A DNA stretch of 64,000 nt from Thereva unica (taxonomy: Eukaryota; Arthropoda; Insecta; Diptera; Therevidae), in contig OX465281.1 in assembly GCA_949987705.1 (NCBI GenBank), forward strand, positions 86,890,543 to 86,954,542, in the 5' to 3' direction. Both the position numbers and the translations under genes were made by a program. The notes below the pieces were generated by a model that ran no database searches, was not told the origin of the DNA, and saw only the letters and a program-made list of their open reading frames with translations. How positions within the stretch are numbered: position 1 is the first letter of the stretch; the number at the start of each line of letters is the position of its first letter. Positions 12,477-25,544 of the stretch are shown piece after piece.

Positions 12477-13806
12477 CTTTTTTAATTAAATCCGACAACG
12501 GCTTTGCGATAGTTGAATAATTCCCAATAAATTTCCGGAAAAAACCTGTCAGTCCCAAGAAGCTTTGAACTTGTTTTACGTTTCGGGGTACTGGGAAATT
12601 TTGAACAGCAGCAGTTTTTTCTTTAGACGGTTTTACATGTCCGCATTCGACGATGTGACCCAGAAATTCAATACTCCTTTTCAAGAACCTGCATTTCGAC
12701 CATTTTATTTGAAGACCGTTCACTTCGGCTACGTTCAGGGTTGCTTCGAGTTTCAATAAATTTTCATCTTCATTCGCGGATGGTATTATAATGTCATCCA
12801 TATAGACCATAAGTGTTTTGTTCCGAATCAGTTCTTGGAATATCACGTTTATGAACCTTTGAAATACCGCAGGTGAATTGCATAACCCGAAAGGTACTTT
12901 ATTAAATTCATATTGTCCGTCTGCAGTTAGAAAGGCTGTATATTTCTTACTCGATTCTTCTATGTCTACATGGAAAAATCCGTTGCGTAAATCTAGCCTT
13001 GTAAATATTGAAGCATGTTGAAGATCCTCAAGTAATTCTTCCATTATTGGTAATGGGAATCTGTCCTTAATAATATGTCTATTCAGCTTACGATAGTCGA
13101 TACAAAGTCGATAACTATTATCCTTTTTCTTTGCGAGCACAACTGGGCTCGCGAAGTCTGAGTGGCTCGGCCTAATGATTCCTTCCTTCAGCCATTCCTC
13201 AATTTGCATACTAACGAACTCCTTCTCTTTTGGTGCCAACCTTCTAGGCTTGACATAAATTGGGGTATCAATATCAACACAAATACTCATTCTAATACAG
13301 GATTCTGTAGGTTTTCTTGGCGAATAGTTTGATACAATTTTGCGTACGCGTTCACGGTACAGTTCATTTTCGATTTCATCTACGGCGGCGTCGTCACTGT
13401 TATTATTTTGAACGAGATGCACAACATCCATCTGGTTTAAAAAGATTGGTTCAGCTTCATCATCATCTTCACTACTCTTTATTAATGATATTACTCCCTT
13501 ATCTGCTATCAGCTTGATATTAGCGGTAACGTCAGTACCTATAATGAAATCTTGAGGGATCCAACTATCTGCTACTGTATGACAAAGTACTTTATATTGG
13601 TCGCCACATATTTCTAAAACATTCAGATTGGAACCAACAGTACGAACTTGCTGGTCTCCTACAATATCCAAAACCGTGCTAGGTCCTTGCCTCAACGATG
13701 GTGCCTTTTCACGCATTACTACAGATTTTCTTACAAGTGAAACGTTGCTACCTGTGTCGACCAATCCTGTATAAAAATTGTTCTCATACTTTACTTCTGT
13801 GGTCAT
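12421..13806 (-). pseudogene. Gypsy protease and reverse transcriptase
   Basis: Aspartic protease near the start: TGLVDTGSNVSLV, with the DTG active site. RT follows: DFASPVVLAKKKDNSYRLCI, the palm motif FTRLDLRNGFF, VPFGLCNSPAVFQRF and catalytic VYMDDIIIP near 12790. The connection domain (SFLGLTGFFRKFIGNYS) ends the frame just before a frameshift near 12470. It continues in frame from the zinc-knuckle end of gag, so gag and pol are probably one frame in the living element. Confidence 0.95.
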
Positions 13807-13817
13807 TGCTGGTGCTC

Positions 13818-14846
13818 TTACGACGTATACTGAGCTCTTTGAAACCTCACTACTAGTTTTGGGCTGAGTGCAGTTATTGGATATATGACCAAAAGCTCCA
13901 CATTTAAAACAACGGGCACCTTTTTCTTTAAATGGGCAAACTGAAGTAAAATGTGACTTTGAGCCACAATTAAAACACCTTTGGGTGCCACTACTAGGTT
14001 TCGAACTTGCTTGGTATTTGTCGTCCTTTTTGGGGTGACTACCTCCTTTTGATGCGCTCTCATGGTCTCATAAGCTTTGACCTTTTGTTTAAGCCCGTCC
14101 AACGTTCTCGCTTCATACAATATCATTTTATTTAAAGTCGAATCTGGAATACCGGCTATTATATAAGTTACTAAAGATTCCTCGTCAACAGGCCCCCGAT
14201 TTGCAATCTGCTTCATTGCATAGATATACTCCAAAAACGTTTCGTCGCTTTACTTCTTTCGGCTCTCTAGAGCCCGATGAACACTAAGACTCGTGTAACT
14301 TTGAGCAAATTCTTGGTACAGGAAATCTTTTAATTTATTCCAACCATTTAAGTCTGAAGATCCTTCAACTGCCAATCTAGCGGCGCCTTTCAAAAGTTTA
14401 CGTGCATACAGATATTTCTGCATGTCGTTCCAACTGCAGGCGGCGGCTATTTCCTCAAATTCTTTTAACCAAGAGTTAATGCTCTTACCTGCTTCCCCAG
14501 TAAAATTTTCTAGGGATTCCTCAACGTCTTTGAAGACGAAGTTGTTATTCGTAGTCATTTCTACCTGCTTTCTTTCTTTCTTTGCCTGTACAGGACTTTC
14601 TGGCGAAACTTCTTCTTCGACTTGGTCTCCTTCGTCTGAAGGATTGGAGAAATACCCGGGGTTATCGATAACAATCGAGATCTCGTTGCGTATCAAATCT
14701 ACCTCGTTTTCAATACCTTCTACCGACACTACCGCACTATAAAGTCTCTCGACTAAATCCTCTTTTACGCGGCAACCTTGCAAAAGTCCGCGATTTTTTA
14801 ACAATCTTTTCAATTCGCGCGCGCTTAAGGATCGTAATTCCTCCAT
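13818..14846 (-). pseudogene. Gypsy gag with two CCHC zinc knuckles
   Basis: Starts at 14846 with MEELRSLSARELKRLLKNRG, a SAP-like helical motif. A gag capsid region follows (SINSWLKEFEEIAAACSW, LYARKLLKGAARLAVEG). An in-frame TAA at 14250-14252 breaks it, and coding resumes in the same frame (TFLEYIYAMKQIANRGP). A frameshift near 14010 puts the end in another frame, where two knuckles are clear: CFNCGSKSHFTSVC and CFKCGAFGHISNNC (about 13868-13985). Gag packages the element RNA. Confidence 0.9.
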
Positions 14847-15120
14847 AGGGTTTCATTGCGGTCGATACACGCTTCAAGACCCGAAAACACAATAAACTCT
14901 TTATTAAACAATTTCCTTCCTCCTTATAAAACAATTTTCTATAATTTTCCACTTAGATTGAAAACTTTTCTAAGTTGTACTTAAAGATTTTTTTTTTCTC
15001 TTATTTTTCTCATTAGCCACAAATATTCACATTTTATTTTCTCCAAAAACAATTTCCTTTTACGGTTAACCGAACATCACTCGATAAAACCCCGTTTTAC
15101 ATTCCGTAATTTTGAACCCA

Positions 15121-15139
15121 AATCCCACTTCTGACACCA
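15121..15139 (-). promoter_or_regulatory. Primer-binding site, tRNA-Leu
   Basis: The plus strand AATCCCACTTCTGACACCA equals, as far as I recall it, the 3' end of insect tRNA-Leu including CCA. It lies 4 bp inside the right (5') LTR, as expected for minus-strand priming. Confidence 0.88.
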
Positions 15140-15234
15140 AATATGTGGGTGGGGTATAATATTAAAAGATTGCGAACTATAAAACGGAAATTTCACTTTT
15201 ATTTAAAAGAATTCAATATTTAGATAACTTATAA

Positions 15235-15265
15235 TCCTTACTAATATTATAAATGCGAAAGTAAC

Positions 15266-15330
<65 letters not shown>

Positions 15331-17266
15331 ATGTTACGCTTTCACGCCTAAACCGCTGGACCGATTTTGATGAAATTTGCAACAGACATAGTTTAGACCT
15401 TGGAGACGGACATAGGCTATTTTTTTTGGAGAAAAAAGGGTTGAAGGGGGTGAAATGGGGTTCAATCAGTTGTAAGGGGATTTATTTTCTTTACTTTTTT
15501 TCTATTGTATAAAAAGTAACTGACTGAAAGACAACGCACAACCTAAACCGCTAGAGCTAAAGGGCTGAAATTTTTGACAGTGCATCCCTAGCGATTTTTC
15601 GAAATTCATCCCCTAAGGGGGTGAAATAGGGTCAACTCAAAACCGCTGGAGCTATAGGGCTGAAATTTTGACAGTGCATCCCTTTAATGACGTGGACATC
15701 CACTAAAAAGCGATTTTTCGAAATTCATCCCCTAAGGGGGTGAAATGGGTTTTTTCCAAACCGCTAAAGCTATAAGGCTGAAATTTTGACAGTGCATCCC
15801 TACAATGATGTGGACATCCACTAAGAAGCGATTTTTCGAAATTCATCTCCTAAGGGGGTGAAATGGGGTTTTTCCAAACTGCTATAGATATAGGGCTGAA
15901 ATTTTGACAGTGCGTCCCTATAATGGCGTGGACATCCACTATAAAACGATTTTTCGAAATTCATCCCCTAAGGGGGTGAAATGAGGTTTTTCCAAACCGC
16001 TACAGATATAGGGCTGAAATTTTGACAGTGCATCCCTATAATGGCGTGGACATCCACTATAGAGCGACTTTTCGAAATTCATCCCCTAAGGGGGTGAAAT
16101 AGGGTTTACCCAAACCGCTAAAGCTATAGGGCTGTAATTTTGACAGTGCATCCCTATAATGGCGTGGTCGTCCACTATTAAAGCGATTTTTCGAAATACA
16201 TCCCCTAAGGGAGTGAAATGGGGTTTACCCAAACCGCTGGAGCTATAGGGCTGAAATTTTGACAGTGCATCCCTATAGTGATGTGGACATCCACAAAGAA
16301 GCGATTTTTCGGAATTCATCCCCTAAGGGGGTGAAATGGGGTTTTTCCAAACCGCTAAATTTATAGGATTGAAATTTTGACAGTACATCCCTATAATGGC
16401 GTGGACATCCACTATAAAGCGATTTTTCGAAATTCATCCCCTAAGTGGGTGAAATGGGGCTCTTCCTAACCGCTATAGATATAGGGCTGAAATTTTGACA
16501 GAGCATCCCTATAATGGCATGGACATCCACTATAGAGCGATTTTTCGAAATTCATCCCCTAAGGGGGTGAAATAACCGCTAAAGTTATAGGGCTGTAATT
16601 TTGACAGTGCATCCCTATAATGGCGTGGTCTTCCACTATTAAAGCGATTTGTCGAAATTCATCCCCTAAGGGGGTGAAACGGGGTTTACCCAAACCGCTG
16701 GAGCTATAGGGCTGAAATTTTGACAGTGCATCCCTATAATGATGTGGACATCCACTAAGAAGCGATTTTTCGAAATTCATCCCCTAAGGGGGTGAAATGG
16801 GGTTTTTCGAAACCGCTTTAGCTATAGGGCTGAAATTTTGAAAGTGCATCACTATAATGGCGTGGACATCCACTATAAAGCGATTTTTTGAAATTCATCC
16901 CCTAAGGGGGTGAAATAGGGTTTACCCAAACCGCTGGAACTATAGGGCTGAAATTTTGACAGTGCATCCCTTTAATGACGTGGACATCCACTAAGAAGCG
17001 ATTTTTTGAAATTCATCCCCTAACGCAGTGAAATGGGGGATATAAACATGCCAATCTCTGCTTCAAAACTTGCAGATTTGTTGAGCAGAGGTGATATACG
17101 CAGCAAATTGTTTACCATATTTATTAAAAAATGCACTATAATAAACCCCTTTAAGGGATAATGACAGCTGACTTTTTTGTTTGTTGGTTTTTTTTTAAGG
17201 AAAACATTGCACATAATAAACAGTTTTTATTTAAAGGCGTTGCAAGGCACGCGGGTTTTATGCTAG
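15235..17266 (+). mobile_element. Complete Helitron family A (2,032 bp, non-autonomous)
   Basis: Starts TCCTTACTAATATTATAAAT and ends GGGTTTTATGCTAG, inserted between A and T with no target duplication, all proven by the empty site in the other LTR. A hairpin GCGTTGC-AAG-GCACGC (about 17238-17253) lies about 10 bp before the CTAG end. These are the canonical Helitron ends (5' TC, 3' hairpin plus CTRR, A^T target). A (GTCT)n tract (about 15268-15330) follows the head; a tandem array fills the body. There is no replicase ORF, so it depends on an autonomous relative. Confidence 0.96.
15525..17035. repeat. 118-bp tandem array inside Helitron A
   Basis: About a dozen diverged units of roughly 118 bp, each with CTATAGGGCTGAAATTTTGA, CATCCCTATAATGGCGTGGA and GAAATTCATCCCCTAAGGGG. 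The same array is in the copies at 22758 and 30819 with different unit numbers. Short ORFs read through it are by-products. Confidence 0.95.
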
Positions 17267-17713
17267 TTATTCTATAATTTAAATGAAGACAAGGAAAAAA
17301 CAGTTAATTCAAACAAATTTAAAGTTCACTTGGATTCCACTATTATATTAACACTATTTCAGATACTTAAAATATATTAAATTCAACTGATAATCCATTC
17401 AATTGTCAAATTCATCAATTCGACTTTTAAATACACTATTTCAAAGTTAAATATTCTTCAGTTTTAATTTTTAAAATATTTCTAAATTATTTTTTACACA
17501 ATTTTCGCGGCTATTCCCTTTTCGGCTTTGCTAATCGGGTATCAGCTTTGCTCCCGGCGGCGGCAGAGGATCAGTGACTAGTGACTATTGAAAAATTGCA
17601 TGACGATGGGATTCTTGGAATGTGCAACGGGAGATGATAACCGTGATAACGGCTGGCTGCTCATCGGCTCCTGCCCCATACAGAATTTTTTTGTTTGTTT
17701 GTTTTGATGTTCC

Positions 17714-18607
<894 letters not shown>

Positions 18608-18655
<48 letters not shown>

Positions 18656-18660
18656 ATATT
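18608..18660. repeat. (TA)n microsatellite
   Basis: TA tract that runs up to the LINE ORF1 fragment. Confidence 0.95.
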
Positions 18661-18679
18661 AATTTATATATATATAATT

Positions 18680-18796
18680 ATGGCGGACAATCAATTGTGC
18701 AAGAGGTGTTTATCGGAAATCGCTCGTGATGGGATTTCCTGTGACGGGGTTTGTGGAGGCGTTTTCCACCCTTCCTGCCTTAACTTAAAGAACTGA
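18680..18796 (+). pseudogene. Start of LINE ORF1 (PHD-like finger), isolated fragment
   Basis: 38 codons from ATG: MADNQLCKRCLSEIARDGIS followed by the cluster CDGVCGGVFHPSCLN, then a stop. The last 15 residues match the beginning of the truncated LINE at 10190, on the opposite strand, so this is the 5' piece of a related copy. The two overlap by about 45 bp of near-identical sequence and then diverge. It sits directly after a TA tract; the following 180 bp (18797-18979) are unassigned. Confidence 0.8.
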
Positions 18797-18979
18797 CTTT
18801 TCGAGGATTTGTTGTGTTTTTCAACAAACTTGCTTTTGGAGTAGGTAACTAATATTGGGTGAACAAATAAAAACAATTTAATTATTTTATAATATAATGA
18901 ATAAATATAAAAAATGTTGAAAATTGCCTTATATATTGACTGAAGACATCAAGTTACCGACATCAATTTTTGTATATTC

Positions 18980-20165
18980 ACCCATATATATATCGATTTT
19001 CGTTTTCGCGCCGCAAGGTGTGGCCTACCCAATTCCATTTCCTTCGCCTGATTTGGTCGTCTATCCATTCTTGGCCGGCACGGCGCCATAGTTCTTCGTT
19101 TGAAATTCTATCCTGCCAGCGGATTTTTAGGATACGACGAATGCATCTGTTGCTGAAGACTTGTAGGCGCCCTGTGATGAATTGGGTGACTTTCCATGTT
19201 TCGCAACCGTACAAAAAACTGCCTTCACGTTGGAGTTGAACAGCCGCAATTTGGTGTTAGTTGAGATCTCCGTTGATCTCCATATGCGGAACAGGCATGC
19301 ATATGCACCTCGTGCTTTATTTATTCTGGAACTGACATCTTCTTCTGCACCGCCATTTTCGGTAATAATACTACCGAGGTAGCAGAATTTGTCGACCAGT
19401 TCCACGTCAAGGTTATTCAGCGCTGTTCGTTCAATGGTGTTTGCATTTATCCGCATTTCTTTAGTTTTAGTCGGATTTAGCCTTAAGCCTGCTGGACTAC
19501 TTTCTGTTGCCAAATTGTTAATCATGTTTTTGAGGTCCTGGTGTCTGTGGGCCAGCAAACAGATATCATCTCGAGATCCTTAAGGCGGTCTAACAAACCC
19601 CATTGTATGCCGCCTGTTCTACTATCTAGAGCGCCGACAAGGATGTCATTTATTACTATAAGAAATAGTAAAAGCGAGAGTAGGCATCCTTGTCGTACTC
19701 CTGAGCTCACCTCGAAGCTGTCGGATAATTTTCCTTTATGGAGAACTCTGCATTTGGAATTGTTATATAGGGCTTTTATCAATTCTATTATTTTATCAGG
19801 CAGTCCACGTCGCCGTAGTGCCTGCCATATAAAGCTCCTATTGACCGAGTCGAACGCTTTCTCATAATCTACGAAAGCAAGGTAAAGGGGGATCGGAATT
19901 CAGTAGACTGCTCCACTATAATTCGTAAGGTGTTGATACGATCAATACATGAGCGGCCCTTCCTGAATCCGGCCTGCTGCCTCCTAAGCGTTCGGTCTAC
20001 TGCCTCACTTATCCTAGATAGTAATATGTGGGACAAAATTTTGCCCACAGTAGATAGTAAACAGATGCCTCTCCAGTTGTCGCATATTGTTAGGTCCCCC
20101 TTTTTGGTATTTTGACTATGATACCTTCCGTCCAATCCTCCGGAAAGGTACAGGTGTTCCATGCT
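18980..20165 (-). pseudogene. RTE-type LINE RT core and C-terminal domain
   Basis: Pieces in alternating frames: NWRGICLLSTVGKIL and RQQAGFRKGRSC (19869-20162), FVDYEKAFDSVN (about 19840-19875), SGVRQGCLLSLLLF (19522-19782), and DDICLLAHRHQD (about 19550), where the usual YADD reads SRDD. The C-terminus has CIRRILKIRWQDRISNEELW and IRRRKWNWVGHTLRR (18978-19214). At least three frameshifts. Confidence 0.88.
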
Positions 20166-21560
20166 ATTTCTAGGATTGGCTGAAGCGCATCTGCTATGAG
20201 GCTTGAGTCGGCTTTCAACAATTCTGCCGGGATGCCATCTTTTCCAGCTGCTTTACCATTGGCCATCGCATGAATTGCGGTTACTATTTCCGTCTTGGAT
20301 GGGGCCCGGGTGGTGATTCGAATTGGCTGTGCATTGTTGCTGGTTTCCTGAGGTTCCTGTGTAAATGAACCATTCAGGGCGGCGAAGAAGTAATCTCTCC
20401 ATCTTTGGAGCTGCTCCTCGTCGCTGCACAGCAGCCTTCCATCCGCACTCTTAACGGCATGCTTTTTAGTAGAGTGCTTTCCCGAGAGCTGTTTAGTGAT
20501 TTGGTACAGCACCTTACTGTTGCCTGTGTTTTCCGCGTTTTCCGCTTTTTCTGCGAGCTCATTTATCTGCTGCCTTTTATCACGCCGGACACTTCTCTTT
20601 ACTTCCCGGTGTAATTGGGAGTATTCCCGTTCAAGTTGGTAACGTCTTTCGGGGTCGCTTGTAGAGTTTACGTTATTTTTTAGGGCTCTCCTGCGTTCTA
20701 TTTTTTGCCAGGTTGTGTCCGAGATCCAGTGTTGCTGGTTTCTTTGGACAGAACCGATGCTCGATTCCACAGCCGTCAATATTGCGCCCTTTGTCCTACT
20801 CCACAGCTCTTCAATATTTGTGTCGTCAGAAACGTTGTGCCGGTTTAATATTTGCTGTAGGTTTCCAGCAAATTCCCGCTTTTTAACGCTCTCCCGCAGA
20901 AGATCTACGTTGAGCCGTCTACGGTTTATAGCGTCGCGTTGTACGTTTCTGATTGCGGCGATTTTAAGGCGAATAGTTGCTACAACCAAATGGTGGTCGC
21001 TTCCAGTGTCTGCTCCCCTGAAACTCCTGACATCCTCAAGGATAGTTCTCCATCTGCGGCTTACGGCCACATGATCTATCTGATTTCTCGTCCTACCATC
21101 GGGCGATACCCAGGTCTCTTTGTGTATCTTCTTGTAACAAAAGTAAGTTCCACCTACCATGAGTTGGTGGGAGCTACAGAAGTCAACGAAAAGCTCACCA
21201 TTGTTATTGATAACTTGGCTTAGACCTTGATTTCCAATTGTTTGTTCAAGGCCGGTGTTGTCACGGCCGATCTGTGCGTTTAAGTCACCCATTAATACAA
21301 TGATGTCTCCCCTTGGAATAGAGCGAAAAACCTCATTCAGCCGCAAATAGAACTCGTCTTTGATGTCATCTTCAGCGCCCTCAGTTGGGAGCATAGCATT
21401 GGACTACCGTAGTACTTCTTAGTCTGGTACGCAGGCGCACGGTAATAATCCTCTCAGAAACTGGTGACCAGCTAATGAGGCTGGACCTTGCTTCTTTGGT
21501 GAGTATTACACCAACGCCACTCCTACGGCTTTCAGTTTCGTTTCTGCCGAGAATATAACT
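20090..21560 (-). pseudogene. RTE-type LINE endonuclease and RT N-terminus
   Basis: Endonuclease motifs: VGVILTKEA (upstream, 21560-21400), VLMGDLNAQIGRDN, RNQIDHVAVSRRW and GADTGSDHHLVV, which together form the APE-type active site. RT begins with KAAGKDGIPAELLKA and EDWTEGIIVKIPKRG at 20100. There is a frameshift near 21400. The enzyme nicks target DNA and copies element RNA. Confidence 0.88.
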
Positions 21561-21579
21561 TCAAATCATAATAAAATAG

Positions 21580-22340
21580 AACTAGTTGGGATGTGGGTTC
21601 GACCCGTTCGGTCCACACGATCAACTTCACCGGAATGATGGATGTTGAATATTATGATTGGATATTTTAATAATAAATGAACAATAGGCAATATAGAATA
21701 TATGTATAATACTGAGAATTTGTCACAATTGTTATCAATATTTTCGCTAAAATGTCAAACTAAATGTGCGCACCTACAAGATTAGGATGACGACAATGAA
21801 TATAAAATTGATGTGTTAATGTTTTTCGGGCACCTCAATGAAGTCGAAATAGTTTTTAGTTCGCGCGGTATCGTGCAGGTATAAAAATCACTTAAGTCAT
21901 TAAACCAAAAAACCGCTGGACAGAATATTATAAAAATCTTTTCAGATTATATTGTCGCTAATACGCTTCGAACGGCACCTCAAGTAAGTCAATATCTTCG
22001 CGGTTCGGGCGATATCGTGCAGGTACAAAAATCACTTACGTCGCTTAATCAAAAAAACGGCTGGACCGAATTTCATGTAAATCTTTTCAGATCATATTTC
22101 GGTTGATACGCTTCGAACCGATACCTCAACGAAGTCGATATCAGTTTTGGTTCGCGCGATATCGTGCAGGAAAAAAATGACCACATCCGTACGCACATAC
22201 ACACACACACACACACATACTTCCTCCCAATTTTTTGCTTAAAATGCTCCTGGGACCTTGAAAGATGAAAATACGTTGAAATTTTCGATTTCGGATTTTC
22301 GGACCGATTACAATAACTTCCTATACTGGGAAGTTAAAAA
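21580..22340 (-). mobile_element. Family B Helitron-like element, copy 1
   Basis: In element sense (minus strand) it begins TTTTTAACTTCCCAGTATAG, contains an (AC/TG)n stretch and units of about 146 bp with TGCACGATATCGC, and ends CACATCCCAACTAG followed by host T. The hairpin GGGTCGAACCC lies just before the end. No ORF. It abuts the broken 5' end of the RTE-type LINE. Confidence 0.8.
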
Positions 22341-22706
22341 ACAAAACAGAAATAAATTCTTTCTGTAGTAAATTTAAAAAAAATTAAAATAACAAAATAG
22401 AAATTCATTTTTGCTTATGTAAATTAGGAGCGGTTTTTGGTCGATTGCAGCGCCATCTAACGCAAATCGAAAAAAATGTCTCAAACAAAATGTTTGTCTT
22501 TTTTTCGACAAATCCAAATCTGCAAAAAAAATTAAGGGTTACCATTTGATTTTTTAAAGTTGCACCCCCTACCCCTAACAAAGGGTAGGGGGTGGGGGTG
22601 TTTTTGGTATGGTTGGATAGAGTTTCAAAAAATATTGAATACGTGTTTTTTTGTTCAGACTTTTTTTTGAAACTCTTCAGAATAATCAACCTGGACGGGT
22701 GGTCTG

Positions 22707-22709
<3 letters not shown>
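22341..22709. other. Unassigned AT-rich sequence with a GC-rich hairpin
   Basis: No ORF or known repeat recognised. At 22563-22594 ACCCCCTACCCC and GGGGTAGGGGGT form an inverted repeat with a short loop; the right arm continues into further G runs. Confidence 0.5.

Positions 22710-22757
<48 letters not shown>
22710..22757. repeat. (TA)n microsatellite
   Basis: TA tract immediately before Helitron copy 2. Confidence 0.95.
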
Positions 22758-22760
<3 letters not shown>

Positions 22761-22788
22761 TTACTAATATTATAAATGCGAAAGTAAC

Positions 22789-22821
<33 letters not shown>

Positions 22822-24567
22822 TACGCTTTCACGCCTAAACCACTAAACCGATTTTGATGAAATTTGCTACAGACATAGTTTAGACCTTGGAGACGGACAT
22901 AGGCTACTTTTTATGGAGAGAAAAAGGGTTTAAGGGGGTGAAATGGGGTTCAATAAGTTGTAAGGGGATTTTTTATCTTTACTTTTTTTTTTCTATTGTA
23001 TAAAAAGTAACTGACTGACAGACAACGCACAACCTAAACCGCTGGAGCTAAAGGGCTGAAATTTTGACAGTGCATCCCTATAATGGCGTGGACATCCACT
23101 AAAAAGCGATTTTTTGAAATTCATCCCCTAAGGGGGTGAAATGGGGTTTATCCAAACCGCTGGAGCTATAGGGCTGAAATTTGGACAGTGCATCCCTATA
23201 ATGGAGTGGACATCCACTATAAAGCGATTTGTCGAAATTCATCCCCTAAGGGGATGAAATGGGGTTTATCCAAACCGTTGGAGCTATAGGGCTGAAATTT
23301 TGGCAGTGCATCCCTATAATGGCGTGGACATCCGCTAAGAAGCGATTTTTCGAAATTCATCCCCTAAGGGGGTGAAATGGAGTTTACCCAAACCGCTGAA
23401 GCTATAGGGCTGAAATTTTGACAGTGCATCCCTATAATGGCGTGAACATCCACTAAAGAGCGATTTTTCGAAATTCATCCCCTAAGGGGGTGAAATGGGG
23501 TTTATCCAAACCGTTGGAGCTATAGGGCTGAAATTTTGGCAGTGCATCCCTATAATGGCGTGGACATCCACTAAAGAGCGATTTTTCGAAATTCATCCCC
23601 TAAGGGTGTGAAATAGGGTTTTTACAAACCGCTAAAGCTATAGGGCTGAAAATTTGACAGTGCATCCCTATAACGGCGTGGACATCCACTAAGAAGCGAT
23701 TTTTCGAAATTCATCGCCTAAGGGGGTGAAATGGGGTTTACCCACACCGCTGGAGCTATAGGGCTGAAATTTGGACAGTGCATCCCTATAATGGCGTGAA
23801 CATCCACTAAGAAGCGATTTTTCAAAATGCATCCCCTAAGGGGGTGAAACGGGGTTTATCCAAACCTCTAAAGTTATAGGGCTGAAATTTTAACAGTGCA
23901 TTCCTATAATGGCGTGGACATCCATTATAAGGCGATTTTTCGAAATTTATCCCCTAAGGGGATGAAATGGGGTTTACCCAAACCGCTGGAGCTATAGGGC
24001 TGAAATTTTGACAGTGCATCCCTATAATGGCGTGAACATCCACTATAAAGCGATTTGTCGAAATTCATCCCCTAAGGGGGTGAAATGGGGTTTACCCACA
24101 CCGCTGGAGCTATAGGGCTGAAATTTGGACAGTGCATCCCTATAATGACGTGAACATCCACTAAGAAGCGATTTTTCAAAATGCATCCCCTAAGGGGGTG
24201 AAACGGGGTTTATCCAAACCGCTAAAGTTATAGGGCTGAAATTTTAACAGTGCATTCCTATAATGGCGTGGGACATCCATTATAAGGCGATTTTTCGAAA
24301 TTTATCCCCTAAGGGGGTGAAATGGGGTTTACCCAAACCGCTGGAGCTATAGGGCTGAAATTTTGACAGTGCATCCCTATAATGGCGTGAACATCCACTA
24401 AGAAGCGATTTTTTAAAATTCATCCCCTAAGGGGGTGAAATGGGGTTTATCCAAACCGCTAAAGTTATAGGGCTGGAATTTTAACAGTGCATCCCTATAA
24501 TGGAGTGGACATCCACTATAAGGCAATTTTTCGAAATTTATCCCCTAAGGGGGTGAAATGGGGTTTT
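22758..24567 (+). mobile_element. Helitron family A, copy 2 (runs into gap)
   Basis: Begins TCCTTACTAATATTATAAAT after A of the TA tract, with a short (GTCT)n and at least thirteen 118-bp units from about 23000. A larger period exists near 23700-24500, where two-unit blocks recur. The assembly gap hides its 3' end. Confidence 0.92.
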
Positions 24568-24767
24568 NNNNNNNNNNNNNNNNNNNNNNNNNNNNNNNNN
24601 NNNNNNNNNNNNNNNNNNNNNNNNNNNNNNNNNNNNNNNNNNNNNNNNNNNNNNNNNNNNNNNNNNNNNNNNNNNNNNNNNNNNNNNNNNNNNNNNNNNN
24701 NNNNNNNNNNNNNNNNNNNNNNNNNNNNNNNNNNNNNNNNNNNNNNNNNNNNNNNNNNNNNNNNNNN
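24568..24767. other. Assembly gap (200 N)
   Basis: Exactly 200 N, inside the tandem array. The true distance is unknown. Confidence 1.
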
Positions 24768-25206
24768 GTGTTGCGTTGGTAGGAGATCGCGGTCAGACAT
24801 GTGGTTTTCCTGCGTATTCCCTGACGAAGTTTCCATCGTTATATCAACGCGAGCCAAATTGTTCAGACTTTCCTAATTTTCGACTTGTCTTATTTGTTCC
24901 TGTTATCGTCAGGAATCAATGTAACCGTAACGTAACGTGTAAAACTTGTAGCTTCGACAGAAAGTGGAAATTTGTAATCCAATATACTCAAGCTGAACCA
25001 GCAACTATGATACGAATCTATGACTTAATTAGGCGGTTCTTCGCGAACTCCCGCCTTGTTCCCGTTTCACGTCTATATCGGAGTGGAGAGAGTTGAATCG
25101 CGCCGAATCCCAAGTTTCATCATTAACTTAGAATCTATACAACTTGGTGGTTATGCCAACTCTAAACAATTTCTTTTGTATACCTACATAATATTTAAAT
25201 TTCAAA
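24768..25206. other. Unassigned sequence after the gap
   Basis: Plus frame 24776-25096 (106 codons) is open but has no recognisable motif. The minus frame at the gap edge reads VDITMETSSGNTQENHMS, also without a family I know. It may be the interior of the LTR element whose LTR lies at 25551, but there is no motif to show this. Confidence 0.3.
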
Positions 25207-25527
25207 CCGTCGGGATCCTCCTTCTCGAAACGTCGGGGTCCTCCTTCTCGAACACGTCGGGGTAGTCCTCCCTATCAAAAACCGTCGGGGTCCTCTTTCT
25301 AAAAGACCGTCGGGGTCCTCCTTCTAAAATCACGTCGGGGTCCTCCTTCTCAAATCAGAACGGGGTCCTCCTTCTCGGATATCGTCGGGGTCCTCATTCT
25401 TGAGTATCGTCGGGGTCCTCCTTCTCGGATACCGTCGGGTCCTCCTTCTCGGAAAACGTCGGGGTCCTCCTTCTCGGATATCGTCGGGGTCCTCCTTCTC
25501 GAATCAGAACGGGGTCCACCTTCTCGG
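25207..25527 (-). repeat. Minisatellite of about 25 bp, primer-binding-site-like units
   Basis: About 13 units resembling ACGTCGGGGTCCTCCTTCTC. One unit (about 25328) reads ATCACGTCGGGGTC, the same as the primer site at the array end. A 61-codon minus-strand frame through the array (Glu-Gly-Gly-Pro-Arg repeats) is not a credible gene. Confidence 0.9.
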
Positions 25528-25544
25528 ATCACGTCGGGTCACCA
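25528..25544 (-). promoter_or_regulatory. Primer-binding site, tRNA-Trp-like
   Basis: ATCACGTCGGGTCACCA resembles the 3' end of metazoan tRNA-Trp with CCA, lacking one G. It lies 6 bp from the LTR end at 25551, as expected for an LTR element on the minus strand. Confidence 0.7.

Larger units (their letters stand above)
18980..21560 (-). mobile_element. RTE-type non-LTR retrotransposon, truncated both ends
   Basis: Carries endonuclease, RT and a characteristic C-terminal domain in broken frames. The 5' end is cut near 21560, just before family B copy 1; the 3' end is cut near 18985. Its endonuclease is the type annotated as craniofacial development protein 2-like in many genomes. Confidence 0.87.

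Noticed and set aside
16086..16780. Repeated ORFs reading HYRDALSKFQPYSSSGLGKP
   Set aside because: Open frames in the 118-bp Helitron array, recurring wherever the array occurs (also 30924-31178, 31681-31890); no start context or domain.
20090..21394. Host gene for craniofacial development protein 2
   Set aside because: The endonuclease motifs do resemble proteins with that label, but RT and LINE C-terminal motifs follow on the same strand, so it is an RTE-type LINE.
21580..22340. Family B as a tRNA-derived SINE
   Set aside because: GGGTTCGACCC resembles a B box, but there is no convincing A box, no A-rich tail, and insertion left no duplication in the hAT exon; the same sequence works as the hairpin before a CTAG end.
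24487..24876. ORFs crossing the N run
   Set aside because: The frames exist only because N was not treated as a stop; no residues can be known in the gap.
25350..25532. 61-codon gene rich in Glu-Gly-Gly-Pro-Arg
   Set aside because: It is just a translation of the minisatellite.
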